A stretch of 22,038 nucleotides of DNA from JAGKXC01 sp964554385 (lineage in GTDB: Bacteria > Bacteroidota > Bacteroidia > NS11-12g > UBA955). Made by a program: the position numbers and the translations under genes. The stretch is taken from positions 1-22,038 of the forward strand of contig CAZKOM010000032.1 of the NCBI GenBank assembly GCA_964554385.1, written 5' to 3'. The stretch's first letter is position 1. The number at the start of each line of letters is the position of its first letter. Below, piece after piece: positions 15,592 through 22,038 of the stretch. The notes under the pieces were generated by a model, which was not told the DNA's origin, ran no database searches, and saw only the letters and a list, made by a program, of their open reading frames with translations.

Positions 15592-16450
15592 TATAGGCAG
15601 TAACGCTGTACGATTATTGGTGGCTCAAGCCATTCCCTATAAAAATGAAACGGTAGATTTTACCAAACTAAGTTTGTTGCGATTACCCTTGAGGTTGGGA
15701 TTGGATGTTTTTGAATCGGGGTTCATTTCCAAAGAGAAAGTGGAGTTGTTGGAGAAAAGCATGGAAAGCTTTCGGTTGATAATGGAAATTTACGGGGTCA
15801 CGCATTTTAGAGCATGTGCTACATCTGCCATGAGAGATGCCGGAAATTCGCCGGAAATTGTCCAATCTATTTTTAAAAAAACCGGAATTAATATTGAAGT
15901 AATATCTGGTAGAGAAGAGGCGGAGATCATTTATGAAACGCATTTACGACAGTCGGGGGCGCAAAATGGAAGTACCCTTTATATCGATGTTGGTGGTGGC
16001 AGCACGGAGTTAACGCTGTATTCGTTTGGAGAAAAGGTTTTGCAGGAGTCTTTTGATATTGGAACCATACGATTAATGAGTGGCAAGGTGAAAGAAGAGA
16101 TTTGGGACGAAATTAAACGATCCGTAAAAGTTGCTGTAAAAGATCATAAACCCTTGAAAGTGGTGGGTAGTGGCGGTAATATTAATAAATTATTTGCGCT
16201 CTCTAAACAGAAAGAAGGTCAACCTATTAGTTTATCCCAACTGGAAACATTTTTGCGGGACTTAGGTTCCATGACCATGGAAGAGCGAATGCATACCTAT
16301 CAATTGAGACAGGAGCGTGCAGAGGTGATTGTTCCGGCTTTGCAAATCTACACATCTATATTGCGATGGGCTGGAGCACGAGAAATTTCGGTACCTAAAA
16401 TTGGTCTTGCCGATGGGTTGGTGAGGAATATTTATTACAATCAAATCTGA
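15572..16450 (+). CDS. ppx: Ppx/GppA family exopolyphosphatase
   Basis: A 292-residue ASKHA-fold phosphatase that releases phosphate from polyphosphate ends or hydrolyses pppGpp. Seen: phosphate-1 loop AIDIGSNAVRLL near the N-terminus, RACATSAMRDA, the catalytic-Glu region ISGREEAEIIYE, the phosphate-2 loop YIDVGGGSTEL, and the adenosine-like motif VVGSGGNINKLF. The C-terminal HD-like domain of longer Ppx proteins is absent, as in many Bacteroidota homologues. No ATG is available. TTG 15572 gives MNLGAIDIGSN, the normal family N-terminus, overlapping ppk1 by 20 bases; TTG 15551 would add 7 residues. Neither has a ribosome-binding site, so coupling to ppk1 translation is likely. Followed by a strong terminator. 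Exopolyphosphatase is favoured over GppA because of the ppk1 partner (inference). Confidence 0.9.
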   Translation: MNLGAIDIGSNAVRLLVAQAIPYKNETVDFTKLSLLRLPLRLGLDVFESGFISKEKVELLEKSMESFRLIMEIYGVTHFRACATSAMRDAGNSPEIVQSIFKKTGINIEVISGREEAEIIYETHLRQSGAQNGSTLYIDVGGGSTELTLYSFGEKVLQESFDIGTIRLMSGKVKEEIWDEIKRSVKVAVKDHKPLKVVGSGGNINKLFALSKQKEGQPISLSQLETFLRDLGSMTMEERMHTYQLRQERAEVIVPALQIYTSILRWAGAREISVPKIGLADGLVRNIYYNQI

Positions 16451-16469
16451 TTATCTTGTTCTGAGTATA

Positions 16470-16509
16470 AATAAAAAAGGCTACCCATAATAGAGTAGCC
16501 TTTTTTATT
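16470..16509. terminator. bidirectional intrinsic terminator after ppk1-ppx
   Basis: AAAAAAGGCTAC (16473-16484) pairs perfectly with GTAGCCTTTTTT (16495-16506) around a 10-base loop, extendable to 15 bp (16470-16484 with 16495-16509). The GC core flanked by A and T runs serves both the plus-strand ppx transcript and the minus-strand secreted-protein transcript that converges from the right. Confidence 0.92.
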
Positions 16510-16549
16510 ACTGATTAAAGTTGTTTCAGTCTTTATGTCAGGTATATGA

Positions 16550-19500
16550 TTATTTAATTATCACTTTGGTTGTTTCGTTCCCAACGGAAATGGCATAAAT
16601 ACCGGGTAAGCACATGGATAGGTTAATTGTGTTTAACTCAAACTCACTTTGGAAAACTACCTGCCCAAGTGCATTCGTTACCGATACAATTCCAGATTTA
16701 TTCAAATTCACCAAGCCTGTACTAGGATTTGGATAAGCTAATAAAGGTTTGCTAGATAGAGCCAATTCAGTGTTGCTGTTAACCTTCATATTGTTTTGAA
16801 CTTCAAAAACAGCTACCGTTCCACTTATTTCATTAGCAACAATCACATAAGGCTTACCTGTTGGGGAGTTTTCAGGTCGGATGAATTGAATGCCTTCAGG
16901 TCCATTATCTCCGCTGTAGAGGGTATTGCTTCTTGAATTTTTATAATCTTGATACACGGGATTTTTAGGGTCAGTAACTTTATAGACCATGACGCCACCG
17001 GTTCTTTCTAATGCAATAAATGCAAAATACTCGCCGTTGTATTCCGCTACAGTTGCACCCTCGGGTTCAGGGCCTTTTGCTCTACTCCGTGATTTGAATG
17101 TATTGTTTTCGTTATCGGCATTGAAAATTCTACCGATGGCTGGATGCTGAGAAGTAATTAATTCAAAATCGGCGTCGCTGTCGTAAACCAAAGAGCCGTC
17201 TTCAGGATTCCAAATACTGAAGGACCGGGCGCCTACACTGTTGATTTCGTCTAAGTCGCCATCCCCATCTTTGTCTTTACTTAAAGTAGTTACTCGGAAT
17301 CTACCCAAAGCATGGCTTTCCATTAATTGTGCTGCGTTGGGGAAGGTGGCCGAATCCAATTTTACTGCCGAAACGGTGGTTCTTTCGTTTAATGGGGTGT
17401 ATTCCTTTTCATCGCCTTCATTTGCCGTTAATAAATAAGTTTTCCCGTTAATGGTGAAATTATTTATCGCATCGGGGATATAAAAAGATTTTACGGGCCA
17501 ATTATTCATTAATAGATGCCCAGAATTATCACTGGCATCAAATCCGAGAGAAGATTTACTCCAATCTTTAGTTCCCATAGCCCAAATTTTTGAAACACTT
17601 GCTTTATCAACATCGATTTCAGCGATGGCGTTGTTTTCTTGCAAGGTTACCCAAGCTGTTTTGTTGTCTGAAGATATAGTTACAAATTCAGGTTCAAAAT
17701 CTTGAGATAATGTGCTCGGTGCGTACAATTTTCTAATACCTTGAGCTAATAAAATACTCTCTTGTGCATTAAACGAGCTGAAGCTCACCTCTTTTACATC
17801 GGCATTTGAAATCTTATCGGCACCTGCAGTTAAATCGATAATGGAAACAGATCCCTCAGGGTCAATAGAATAATCCAAATTTGGTTGACCTTCGTTTGCT
17901 GTAAGCACCTTTTTGCCATCGGGAGTAAAGGTGATCATATCGGGTAGAAAGCCAACTTCTACTTTATTGATGTATGTGCCATCGGTATCGAAGAAAACAA
18001 CTTGACCACGAAGTTGTTCGTTGGCATTGGGAGAAGCAACAGCAACAAGGCCGTTTTTAACTGCCACAGAAGTTATTCCTCCATAGGACGACATATCAAC
18101 TGTTTTGATTAATGTAATATCCTTTGGGTTGGAGAAATCAGCAATATCAAATCGATCCTGAATCGCACTTGTCATAAATAAACGTTGCGATTTTGCATCA
18201 TGAACTACGATTTCCGTTGTTGAACCTTTTACTGGGTTGGGGTTGAAACTTTCAATGAAGTTCAACGAAATTTCTTGTTGGGGTACGGGTGATTTTCTAT
18301 CGTTATCTTTAATATAAACGGTAAAGAAATTAGGCCCTGTTACGGTGATACCCGGAGTTTTCGATTCTAATTTCACAGCGAAGTACTCATCGCTTTCGGA
18401 TGTATTATCGTTTAAAATTGGAATTTTAACATCAATACTTGATGCAGTGGATCCATCTATATTGAGTGTTTGCCCAGTAAAGGTGAAGTCCGAAGCGTTC
18501 GCAGTACTCCATGACCCAACCATTGGAGAAATTTGTAAAGTACCGGTGCTCGGGAATTGAACATTAATTTTCACAACCGCTTCTTTTGCATCTTCGTTAA
18601 TTGCCACAAATCGACTTGAAAAAGTTACTTTGGTTTCGTAGATGAATGTAAAATCAAAAGGCTTAAATAGCATTCTATTTTCAGCATCTTTCACATTTTG
18701 AACGGTTATCGTATAGGAGGTACCTGCGGCAAATGAATTTGCATAGGTTAATGTTACCGTGTCTAAGGCAGTGCCGTTATTGCTACGTTTCAACGAAGTT
18801 AAACCACTAATACCTGTGTAGTTTGATGCATCAACAGCCGAAGCGGAATCCATGTCTCGAGAGAAAATAACTTTCAATGTATTGGAATTGACAAGTTCCC
18901 CTTTGGTTACGGTAGGAGAGCCAGGGAATCCCCATGCAGGCCAGGTTTGTGGAGCAGATCCAGAAGCGGCTCCTAACCAATTGGCGGTATCGTGAATTAG
19001 TGCTTTTAATTCGGCAATGGTGCCCGTAGTTTTTCCTGTGTAATAAGAGTTAGCTGTATTTCCGGAAACATTCCCTTTCGCGCCAGAAAATTCGATGGCG
19101 TTGGTTGCATTGGTTAAGGATGAAGGTAACATGGAAAGACTACCGCTGCAAGTGGTATTAGCGCTTAACCAAGCATTTGAACTCAAAGCTGTAATGTGGG
19201 TAGGGTTTGTGTTGCTGCCGGTGTAAACAATAATTTGATCTCCACCACTGGACAATCCGAATTTGCTACCTGTAATGCTACCAAGACTGGTTGAAGGGAT
19301 ATCGTTTTTAATTGAAATTATTGAACCTGAAGCAACGCCCGAAGCAGGGGCTGTCCAAACCAAACCTCCGGCACATTGTGCTGGGGAATTGGTTGTGAAT
19401 TTAGCATCGGTAAAACGAATTTGAGTACCTGGTAGAATATCAACAAATGTTACTAGGGCGAATTCATCATCCGTAGCAAGTGCATTCATCCTATAGGCAA

Positions 19501-20632
19501 CAAAGGCCAGGTCTCCTGCTTTAAATTGAGTTTGAACCGGTTGGGTTTTGAATGAAATTGTATTATTTCCTGTAGCTATATTTCCAATAGAATCACTGAT
19601 AACAGTAGATTTCAATTGTACATAATAAACTTGATTATTCTTCAAGTTTGATGTGGGGGAAATGGTTAATAGTTTATTGGAGTAACTTGCTGTAAAGGTC
19701 ACAGTGTTTCCGGAGCTATTATTTTCCTTCAATATCACCAAGGTGTCTGCATTGGCCGATGTAATTGCGGACCCGCTTGCCAGTCTTACGGATTCAGAAA
19801 AACTGATAATAATGGAAGAGTTTGTTGCAACGTTGCTGTCGTTATTATTTATGTTAAATGTAAACGTTGGTTTGGTAGTGTCCTTGGCTCCAGCAAAGGT
19901 AATGTCCGATTTACCATCAGTTGCAGTAGTTGCGGACGTTGTATGTGTTCTTTTTGAGGTAAATTTGTTGGCAGTAGGATCATATTCTCCTTTTGCTACC
20001 AAATAATTGGCTCCAGGGTCTGCAGATAAATAAATACCCGTAGTTACTTTTCCACCGCTGTATAGGTCATTAGAAGGGAGTTGGTAACCAGCAGTCCCAC
20101 TGCTTACAATAGCTCCACCCAAAGCGGTACCATAAAATAAAGCATCGATAGGAACGGTAGTTGAATCGATGGAAGATAGCGGAAAATCAAAAATAGCCAC
20201 ACCGTCAGCGGAGGCACCTCCATTCCCAAAAACACCGCTCGCATTGCTTTGNNNNNNNNNNNNNNNNCCGCCCGTGGTCATGTTATTAATGGTTCTCAAT
20301 TTAGTCCCGTTGATTTTCATACAGGATCCTCCCACATAGGCAATCTCTCCCATTTTAATGTTTCCTGTATTAATTTCAAAAGCATAGGTGATAGCTTTAC
20401 CTTCTTTCCAGCCGCGTATGGTGGCGGTTCCGTTATTACATACAATTACAGAGTAAGGTGTTTTACTAAAATCTATATCTTTCGTTGCCACCAGTTCAAC
20501 AAATTCTTTACAAGAATCGGTTCCGGATGGATTGACATACACCTCTGAAATCAACAGTGCCTGCCCATTGATTTTAGCGGTCAAAGCAAATAAGATTGCT
20601 AAAAGCCAGTAATGTTTGATGAATTTTCGCAT
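16550..20632 (-). CDS. secreted T9SS cargo protein with Ig-like, Calx-beta and choice-of-anchor I domains
   Basis: A 1360-residue exported protein; the enzymatic role, if any, is unknown. Order from the N-terminus: signal peptide (1-23, cleavage near INGQA); a lamin-tail-like LISEVYVNP...EFVEL domain (25-250); a bacterial Ig-like SbsA/Big_5 domain (252-363); a second beta-rich module starting FKAGDLAFVAYR (370-565); another Big_5-like domain (570-665); a Calx-beta domain (670-778, ending VYIKDND); a choice-of-anchor I beta-propeller-like domain (795-1278, with LTANEG repeated at 909 and 1068 and GPEGIQF at 1244); and a T9SS type A sorting domain (1297-1360, YPNPSTGLVNL to KVIIK). A DKDGDGDLDE calcium-loop motif is at 1120-1129. 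Residues 122-127 are unknown because of 16 Ns, but the frame is open on both sides. ATG start at 20632. Confidence 0.88.
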   Translation of the reverse strand: MRKFIKHYWLLAILFALTAKINGQALLISEVYVNPSGTDSCKEFVELVATKDIDFSKTPYSVIVCNNGTATIRGWKEGKAITYAFEINTGNIKMGEIAYVGGSCMKINGTKLRTINNMTTGXXXXXXQSNASGVFGNGGASADGVAIFDFPLSSIDSTTVPIDALFYGTALGGAIVSSGTAGYQLPSNDLYSGGKVTTGIYLSADPGANYLVAKGEYDPTANKFTSKRTHTTSATTATDGKSDITFAGAKDTTKPTFTFNINNNDSNVATNSSIIISFSESVRLASGSAITSANADTLVILKENNSSGNTVTFTASYSNKLLTISPTSNLKNNQVYYVQLKSTVISDSIGNIATGNNTISFKTQPVQTQFKAGDLAFVAYRMNALATDDEFALVTFVDILPGTQIRFTDAKFTTNSPAQCAGGLVWTAPASGVASGSIISIKNDIPSTSLGSITGSKFGLSSGGDQIIVYTGSNTNPTHITALSSNAWLSANTTCSGSLSMLPSSLTNATNAIEFSGAKGNVSGNTANSYYTGKTTGTIAELKALIHDTANWLGAASGSAPQTWPAWGFPGSPTVTKGELVNSNTLKVIFSRDMDSASAVDASNYTGISGLTSLKRSNNGTALDTVTLTYANSFAAGTSYTITVQNVKDAENRMLFKPFDFTFIYETKVTFSSRFVAINEDAKEAVVKINVQFPSTGTLQISPMVGSWSTANASDFTFTGQTLNIDGSTASSIDVKIPILNDNTSESDEYFAVKLESKTPGITVTGPNFFTVYIKDNDRKSPVPQQEISLNFIESFNPNPVKGSTTEIVVHDAKSQRLFMTSAIQDRFDIADFSNPKDITLIKTVDMSSYGGITSVAVKNGLVAVASPNANEQLRGQVVFFDTDGTYINKVEVGFLPDMITFTPDGKKVLTANEGQPNLDYSIDPEGSVSIIDLTAGADKISNADVKEVSFSSFNAQESILLAQGIRKLYAPSTLSQDFEPEFVTISSDNKTAWVTLQENNAIAEIDVDKASVSKIWAMGTKDWSKSSLGFDASDNSGHLLMNNWPVKSFYIPDAINNFTINGKTYLLTANEGDEKEYTPLNERTTVSAVKLDSATFPNAAQLMESHALGRFRVTTLSKDKDGDGDLDEINSVGARSFSIWNPEDGSLVYDSDADFELITSQHPAIGRIFNADNENNTFKSRSRAKGPEPEGATVAEYNGEYFAFIALERTGGVMVYKVTDPKNPVYQDYKNSRSNTLYSGDNGPEGIQFIRPENSPTGKPYVIVANEISGTVAVFEVQNNMKVNSNTELALSSKPLLAYPNPSTGLVNLNKSGIVSVTNALGQVVFQSEFELNTINLSMCLPGIYAISVGNETTKVIIK
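20252..20267. other. assembly gap of 16 Ns
   Basis: The bases are undetermined inside the secreted-protein gene, affecting codons 122-127. The same minus-strand frame continues on both sides, so the true length should equal 16 modulo 3 unless the gap hides a frameshift. Open frames on the plus strand that begin in the Ns are artefacts. Confidence 0.98.
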
Positions 20633-20786
20633 AATTTTTTAGGTTTCGCACGAAGTTCATCTTGTAGGATTTCTCCAACATGTAATAAAGGTTATGGCTT
20701 GTTTACTTTAATCTTTACAAATACTTAAGTGAATTACATAATTGTTAGGTAATGCCAAGATTATACCGGTGTGAGGCGGTGTGAAA

Positions 20787-21314
20787 TTATTGAATTCGTT
20801 GTAATTGATCTAAGAAGTCTCGGGCTTGTTGAGGTCGTAAAACGGATACGTTTATGGGGGTACCTTGCTTAAATTTAATATGTAAAATATAATTACCGGA
20901 GGTGGTGTAGGCTTTGCCGAGTTTTCCTCTCCGTAAACCCCAACCGCCAAATTCCATTAGTGAATTAATCTTCATGACTTGGATATCTTCCACTTCTTCC
21001 ATGGAATAGGTACGTCTTTTTAGTACAAATGGAAAAAAAGTAAAACTGAATTCCGTTTTCGAAATCGACCAATTTAATCGAACATTCCATAACAGTAGAA
21101 ATACACTCATTAAGATTATTATCGGAGCAATCATATTCCAAAAATCTTGATTCCATTTGGATTGTATTTCTGCCAAGGTTAGTCCGGCCGATGGCAATAA
21201 AAGAACAGCAATAAACACAGGGAAAAGTATCCAAACCATTTTTCGCATGGTTAAACTTTCAGAATAGATCAACTCTCCATTGTCTTTTTTTATTGTATTT
21301 GTAGTGATTTCCAC
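20787..21314 (-). CDS. small membrane protein with two helices and a PH-like C-terminal domain, function unknown
   Basis: A 175-residue protein. Two hydrophobic segments (about residues 26-46 and 60-78) form a hairpin in the membrane, followed by a cytoplasmic beta-rich domain with the motif FGGWGLRRG (122-130) and LRPQQARDFLDQL near the end. This pattern resembles the bacterial PH-like DUF6141-type proteins, but I cannot confirm the family. Start choice: the longest frame begins with a TTG at 21338, but that triplet is part of a perfect -7 promoter box, so the GTG at 21314 is preferred; an ATG at 21248 would delete the conserved-looking segment before helix 1. Divergent from rpmH. No clear terminator is seen in the 154 bases between its stop and the secreted-protein gene. 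Confidence 0.65.
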   Translation of the reverse strand: MEITTNTIKKDNGELIYSESLTMRKMVWILFPVFIAVLLLPSAGLTLAEIQSKWNQDFWNMIAPIIILMSVFLLLWNVRLNWSISKTEFSFTFFPFVLKRRTYSMEEVEDIQVMKINSLMEFGGWGLRRGKLGKAYTTSGNYILHIKFKQGTPINVSVLRPQQARDFLDQLQRIQ

Positions 21315-21335
21315 GGTGTTAAAGTCAATTGAGAT

Positions 21336-21343
21336 CAAAGATA
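21336..21343 (-). promoter_or_regulatory. Bacteroidota -7 promoter box of the small membrane protein gene
   Basis: On the minus strand 21343-21336 reads TATCTTTG, a full match to TAnnTTTG. Transcription would begin near 21331, about 17 bases before the GTG start at 21314. No TTG is found at the -33 distance. Confidence 0.45.
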
Positions 21344-21400
21344 ATTATAAGAATGGGGTAGATAAGGGTCTTTTTTTATAATTTTATTTCGATAACCATT

Positions 21401-21429
21401 TTTGAAGTAAAACTATTTTGCTATATTTG
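21401..21429 (+). promoter_or_regulatory. promoter of rpmH-rnpA
   Basis: TATATTTG at 21422-21429 fully matches the -7 box TAnnTTTG. TTTG at 21401-21404 lies 17 bases upstream, close to the expected -33 element. The predicted start near 21434 gives a leader of about 23 bases before rpmH. This is the best two-part promoter match in the window. Confidence 0.6.
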
Positions 21430-21456
21430 CAGCCCGATTCATAAAAAAACAGAATT

Positions 21457-21618
21457 ATGACTAAGCGTACTTACCAGCCTTCGAACAGAAAACGCAAAAA
21501 TCGTCACGGTTTTCGTGAGCGCATGTCTACCGCTAACGGTCGCCGTGTATTGGCTGCACGTCGTAAGCGTGGTCGTCAAAGTTTGACAGTTAGCGCCGAG
21601 CGTAGCCACAAAGGCTAA
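21457..21618 (+). CDS. rpmH: 50S ribosomal protein L34
   Basis: A 53-codon gene. The product starts MTKRTYQPSNRKRKNRHGFR and continues with ERMSTANGRRVLAARRKRGR, the near-invariant L34 core; it is a small, very basic protein of the large ribosomal subunit. The C-terminus (QSLTVSAERSHKG) is slightly longer and less basic than the shortest L34s. The start ATG 21457 is fixed by the family N-terminus. Eighteen bases separate its stop from rnpA, the usual rpmH-rnpA order. Codon use is notably rich in CGT and GGT compared with neighbours, as expected for a highly expressed ribosomal gene. Confidence 0.97.
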   Translation: MTKRTYQPSNRKRKNRHGFRERMSTANGRRVLAARRKRGRQSLTVSAERSHKG

Positions 21619-21636
21619 TGCTCGTAAGATTCTTGG

Positions 21637-22038
21637 ATGCAGCATCCAGAGTCTACATATCGCTTGCGTCAAAATCTTCCTAAAACGGAAAGACTTTGTA
21701 GCGAAAAAATTATCGCCCGATTGTTTCAATCGGGCGTTTTTGTTTCCAAATATCCTCTGCGATTGAATGCCGTTGTGGATAGCGTAGATATATCGTTGGA
21801 TGATTCAACCGTAATTTCCAATGCAGTACCGCTGGGAACCCATGATACAGCGCAGGGTGTGGTGAAAGGTAGAATTTTGAATACTCACCATGATCAGATT
21901 CAGGGGTTGTCTGGCACAGAACCATCCGATTTAGGCTTACGGCGCTTGGAAAATACTTCAGGATCTCAACAACAATTTGGGGTTCAGGTTTTGTTTTCGG
22001 CCAGTAGACGCGGATTTCCTAGGTCGGTGGGGTGGGAT
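21637..22038 (+). CDS. rnpA: ribonuclease P protein component, 5' part (runs off the window)
   Basis: The first 134 codons of the basic protein subunit that helps RNase P RNA cleave tRNA 5' leaders. ATG 21637 is the only suitable start; it lies 18 bases after rpmH. Family features seen: LPKTERLCSEKIIARLFQSG (14-33), VSKYPLRLNAVV (36-47, the FPLR-type strand), and VQVLFSASRRGFPRSV (116-131), equivalent to the usual VGFSVSKKKFKKAV. The RNR signature should follow shortly; the visible residues GWD differ from the usual DRN. The spacing between the second and third blocks is about 68 residues, whereas family members generally have some 10-25, so there is a large insertion. A terminator-like hairpin lies within codons 26-36. 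No stop occurs before the window end. Confidence 0.82.
   Translation, partial: MQHPESTYRLRQNLPKTERLCSEKIIARLFQSGVFVSKYPLRLNAVVDSVDISLDDSTVISNAVPLGTHDTAQGVVKGRILNTHHDQIQGLSGTEPSDLGLRRLENTSGSQQQFGVQVLFSASRRGFPRSVGWD
21714..21741 (+). terminator. intrinsic-terminator-like hairpin inside rnpA
   Basis: CGCCCGATTG (21714-21723) and CAATCGGGCG (21727-21736) form a perfect 10-bp GC-rich stem with a 3-base loop, followed directly by TTTTTGTTT (21737-21745). This is the shape of a Rho-independent terminator, but it lies in codons 26-36 of rnpA. If active it would end most rpmH transcripts early and lower RnpA output relative to L34. Activity is inferred. Confidence 0.55.

Noticed and set aside
20249..20548. 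Plus-strand open frame beginning in the Ns
   Set aside because: It starts in undetermined bases and lies antisense to the clearly coding signal peptide and first domain of the secreted protein.
20767..20781. Short direct repeat GGTGTGA near the end of the small membrane protein gene
   Set aside because: Two 7-base copies only, with no pairing or T-tract; too short to support a function.
21439..21925. Minus-strand open frames opposite rpmH and rnpA
   Set aside because: They are antisense to two recognisable housekeeping genes and show no family signal.
1..22038. Search for CRISPR arrays, tRNAs, insertion sequences, toxin-antitoxin or phage-defence genes
   Set aside because: Gaps between genes are short and hold no repeated spacer units or cloverleaf-like segments, and no transposase or defence motif appears in any supported protein.

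Overview
This window reads as a chromosomal segment from a member of the Bacteroidota, probably a metagenome-derived or draft contig because it contains a run of 16 Ns. The evidence for the phylum is a type IX secretion (T9SS) C-terminal sorting domain, a TamL-type lipoprotein Omp85 protein, a DUF4175 protein, weak or absent Shine-Dalgarno sequences, and several matches to the Bacteroidota -7 promoter box TAnnTTTG in front of genes. The DNA is AT-rich. The order within the phylum cannot be resolved from this stretch. The region is mostly housekeeping and envelope genes, tightly packed. No gap between genes exceeds 300 bases, and I see no tRNA, rRNA, CRISPR array, insertion sequence or phage gene.

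Layout. (1) 1-887 (+): 3' end of a ClpC-type AAA+ unfoldase, facing a minus-strand envelope operon across a bidirectional terminator. (2) 4742-971 (-): tamL (outer-membrane Omp85 lipoprotein), an M48 metalloprotease lipoprotein and an NlpC/P60 cell-wall hydrolase. (3) 4736-11226 (+): a SpoU/TrmH RNA methyltransferase whose start overlaps the start of tamL, a 1132-residue membrane-anchored coiled-coil DUF4175 protein, and metG. (4) 13322-11162 (-): a two-gene operon of a UDP-2,3-diacylglucosamine diphosphatase-like metallophosphatase and a GT-B glycosyltransferase-like protein, whose 3' end runs 65 bases antisense into metG. (5) 13489-16450 (+): polyphosphate kinase ppk1 overlapping a Ppx/GppA phosphatase, ended by a strong bidirectional terminator. 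(6) 20632-16550 (-): a 1360-residue secreted multidomain T9SS cargo protein with an assembly gap near its N-terminus. (7) 21314-20787 (-): a small two-helix membrane protein with a PH-like tail. (8) 21457-22038 (+): rpmH (L34, only 53 codons) and the 5' part of rnpA, cut by the window edge.

Functional themes are envelope biogenesis (TamL, M48, NlpC/P60, metallophosphatase plus glycosyltransferase), polyphosphate turnover (synthesis and degradation in one operon) and translation/RNA processing (metG, rRNA or tRNA methylation, L34, RNase P protein).

I did not find a convincing new defence or metabolic system. The points most worth a second look are an intrinsic-terminator-like hairpin inside the rnpA coding sequence, an rnpA product with an unusually long insertion, overlapping divergent starts at tamL and the methyltransferase, promoter boxes so close to start codons that the mRNAs should be nearly leaderless, and perfect inverted repeats in the intergenic region upstream of ppk1.
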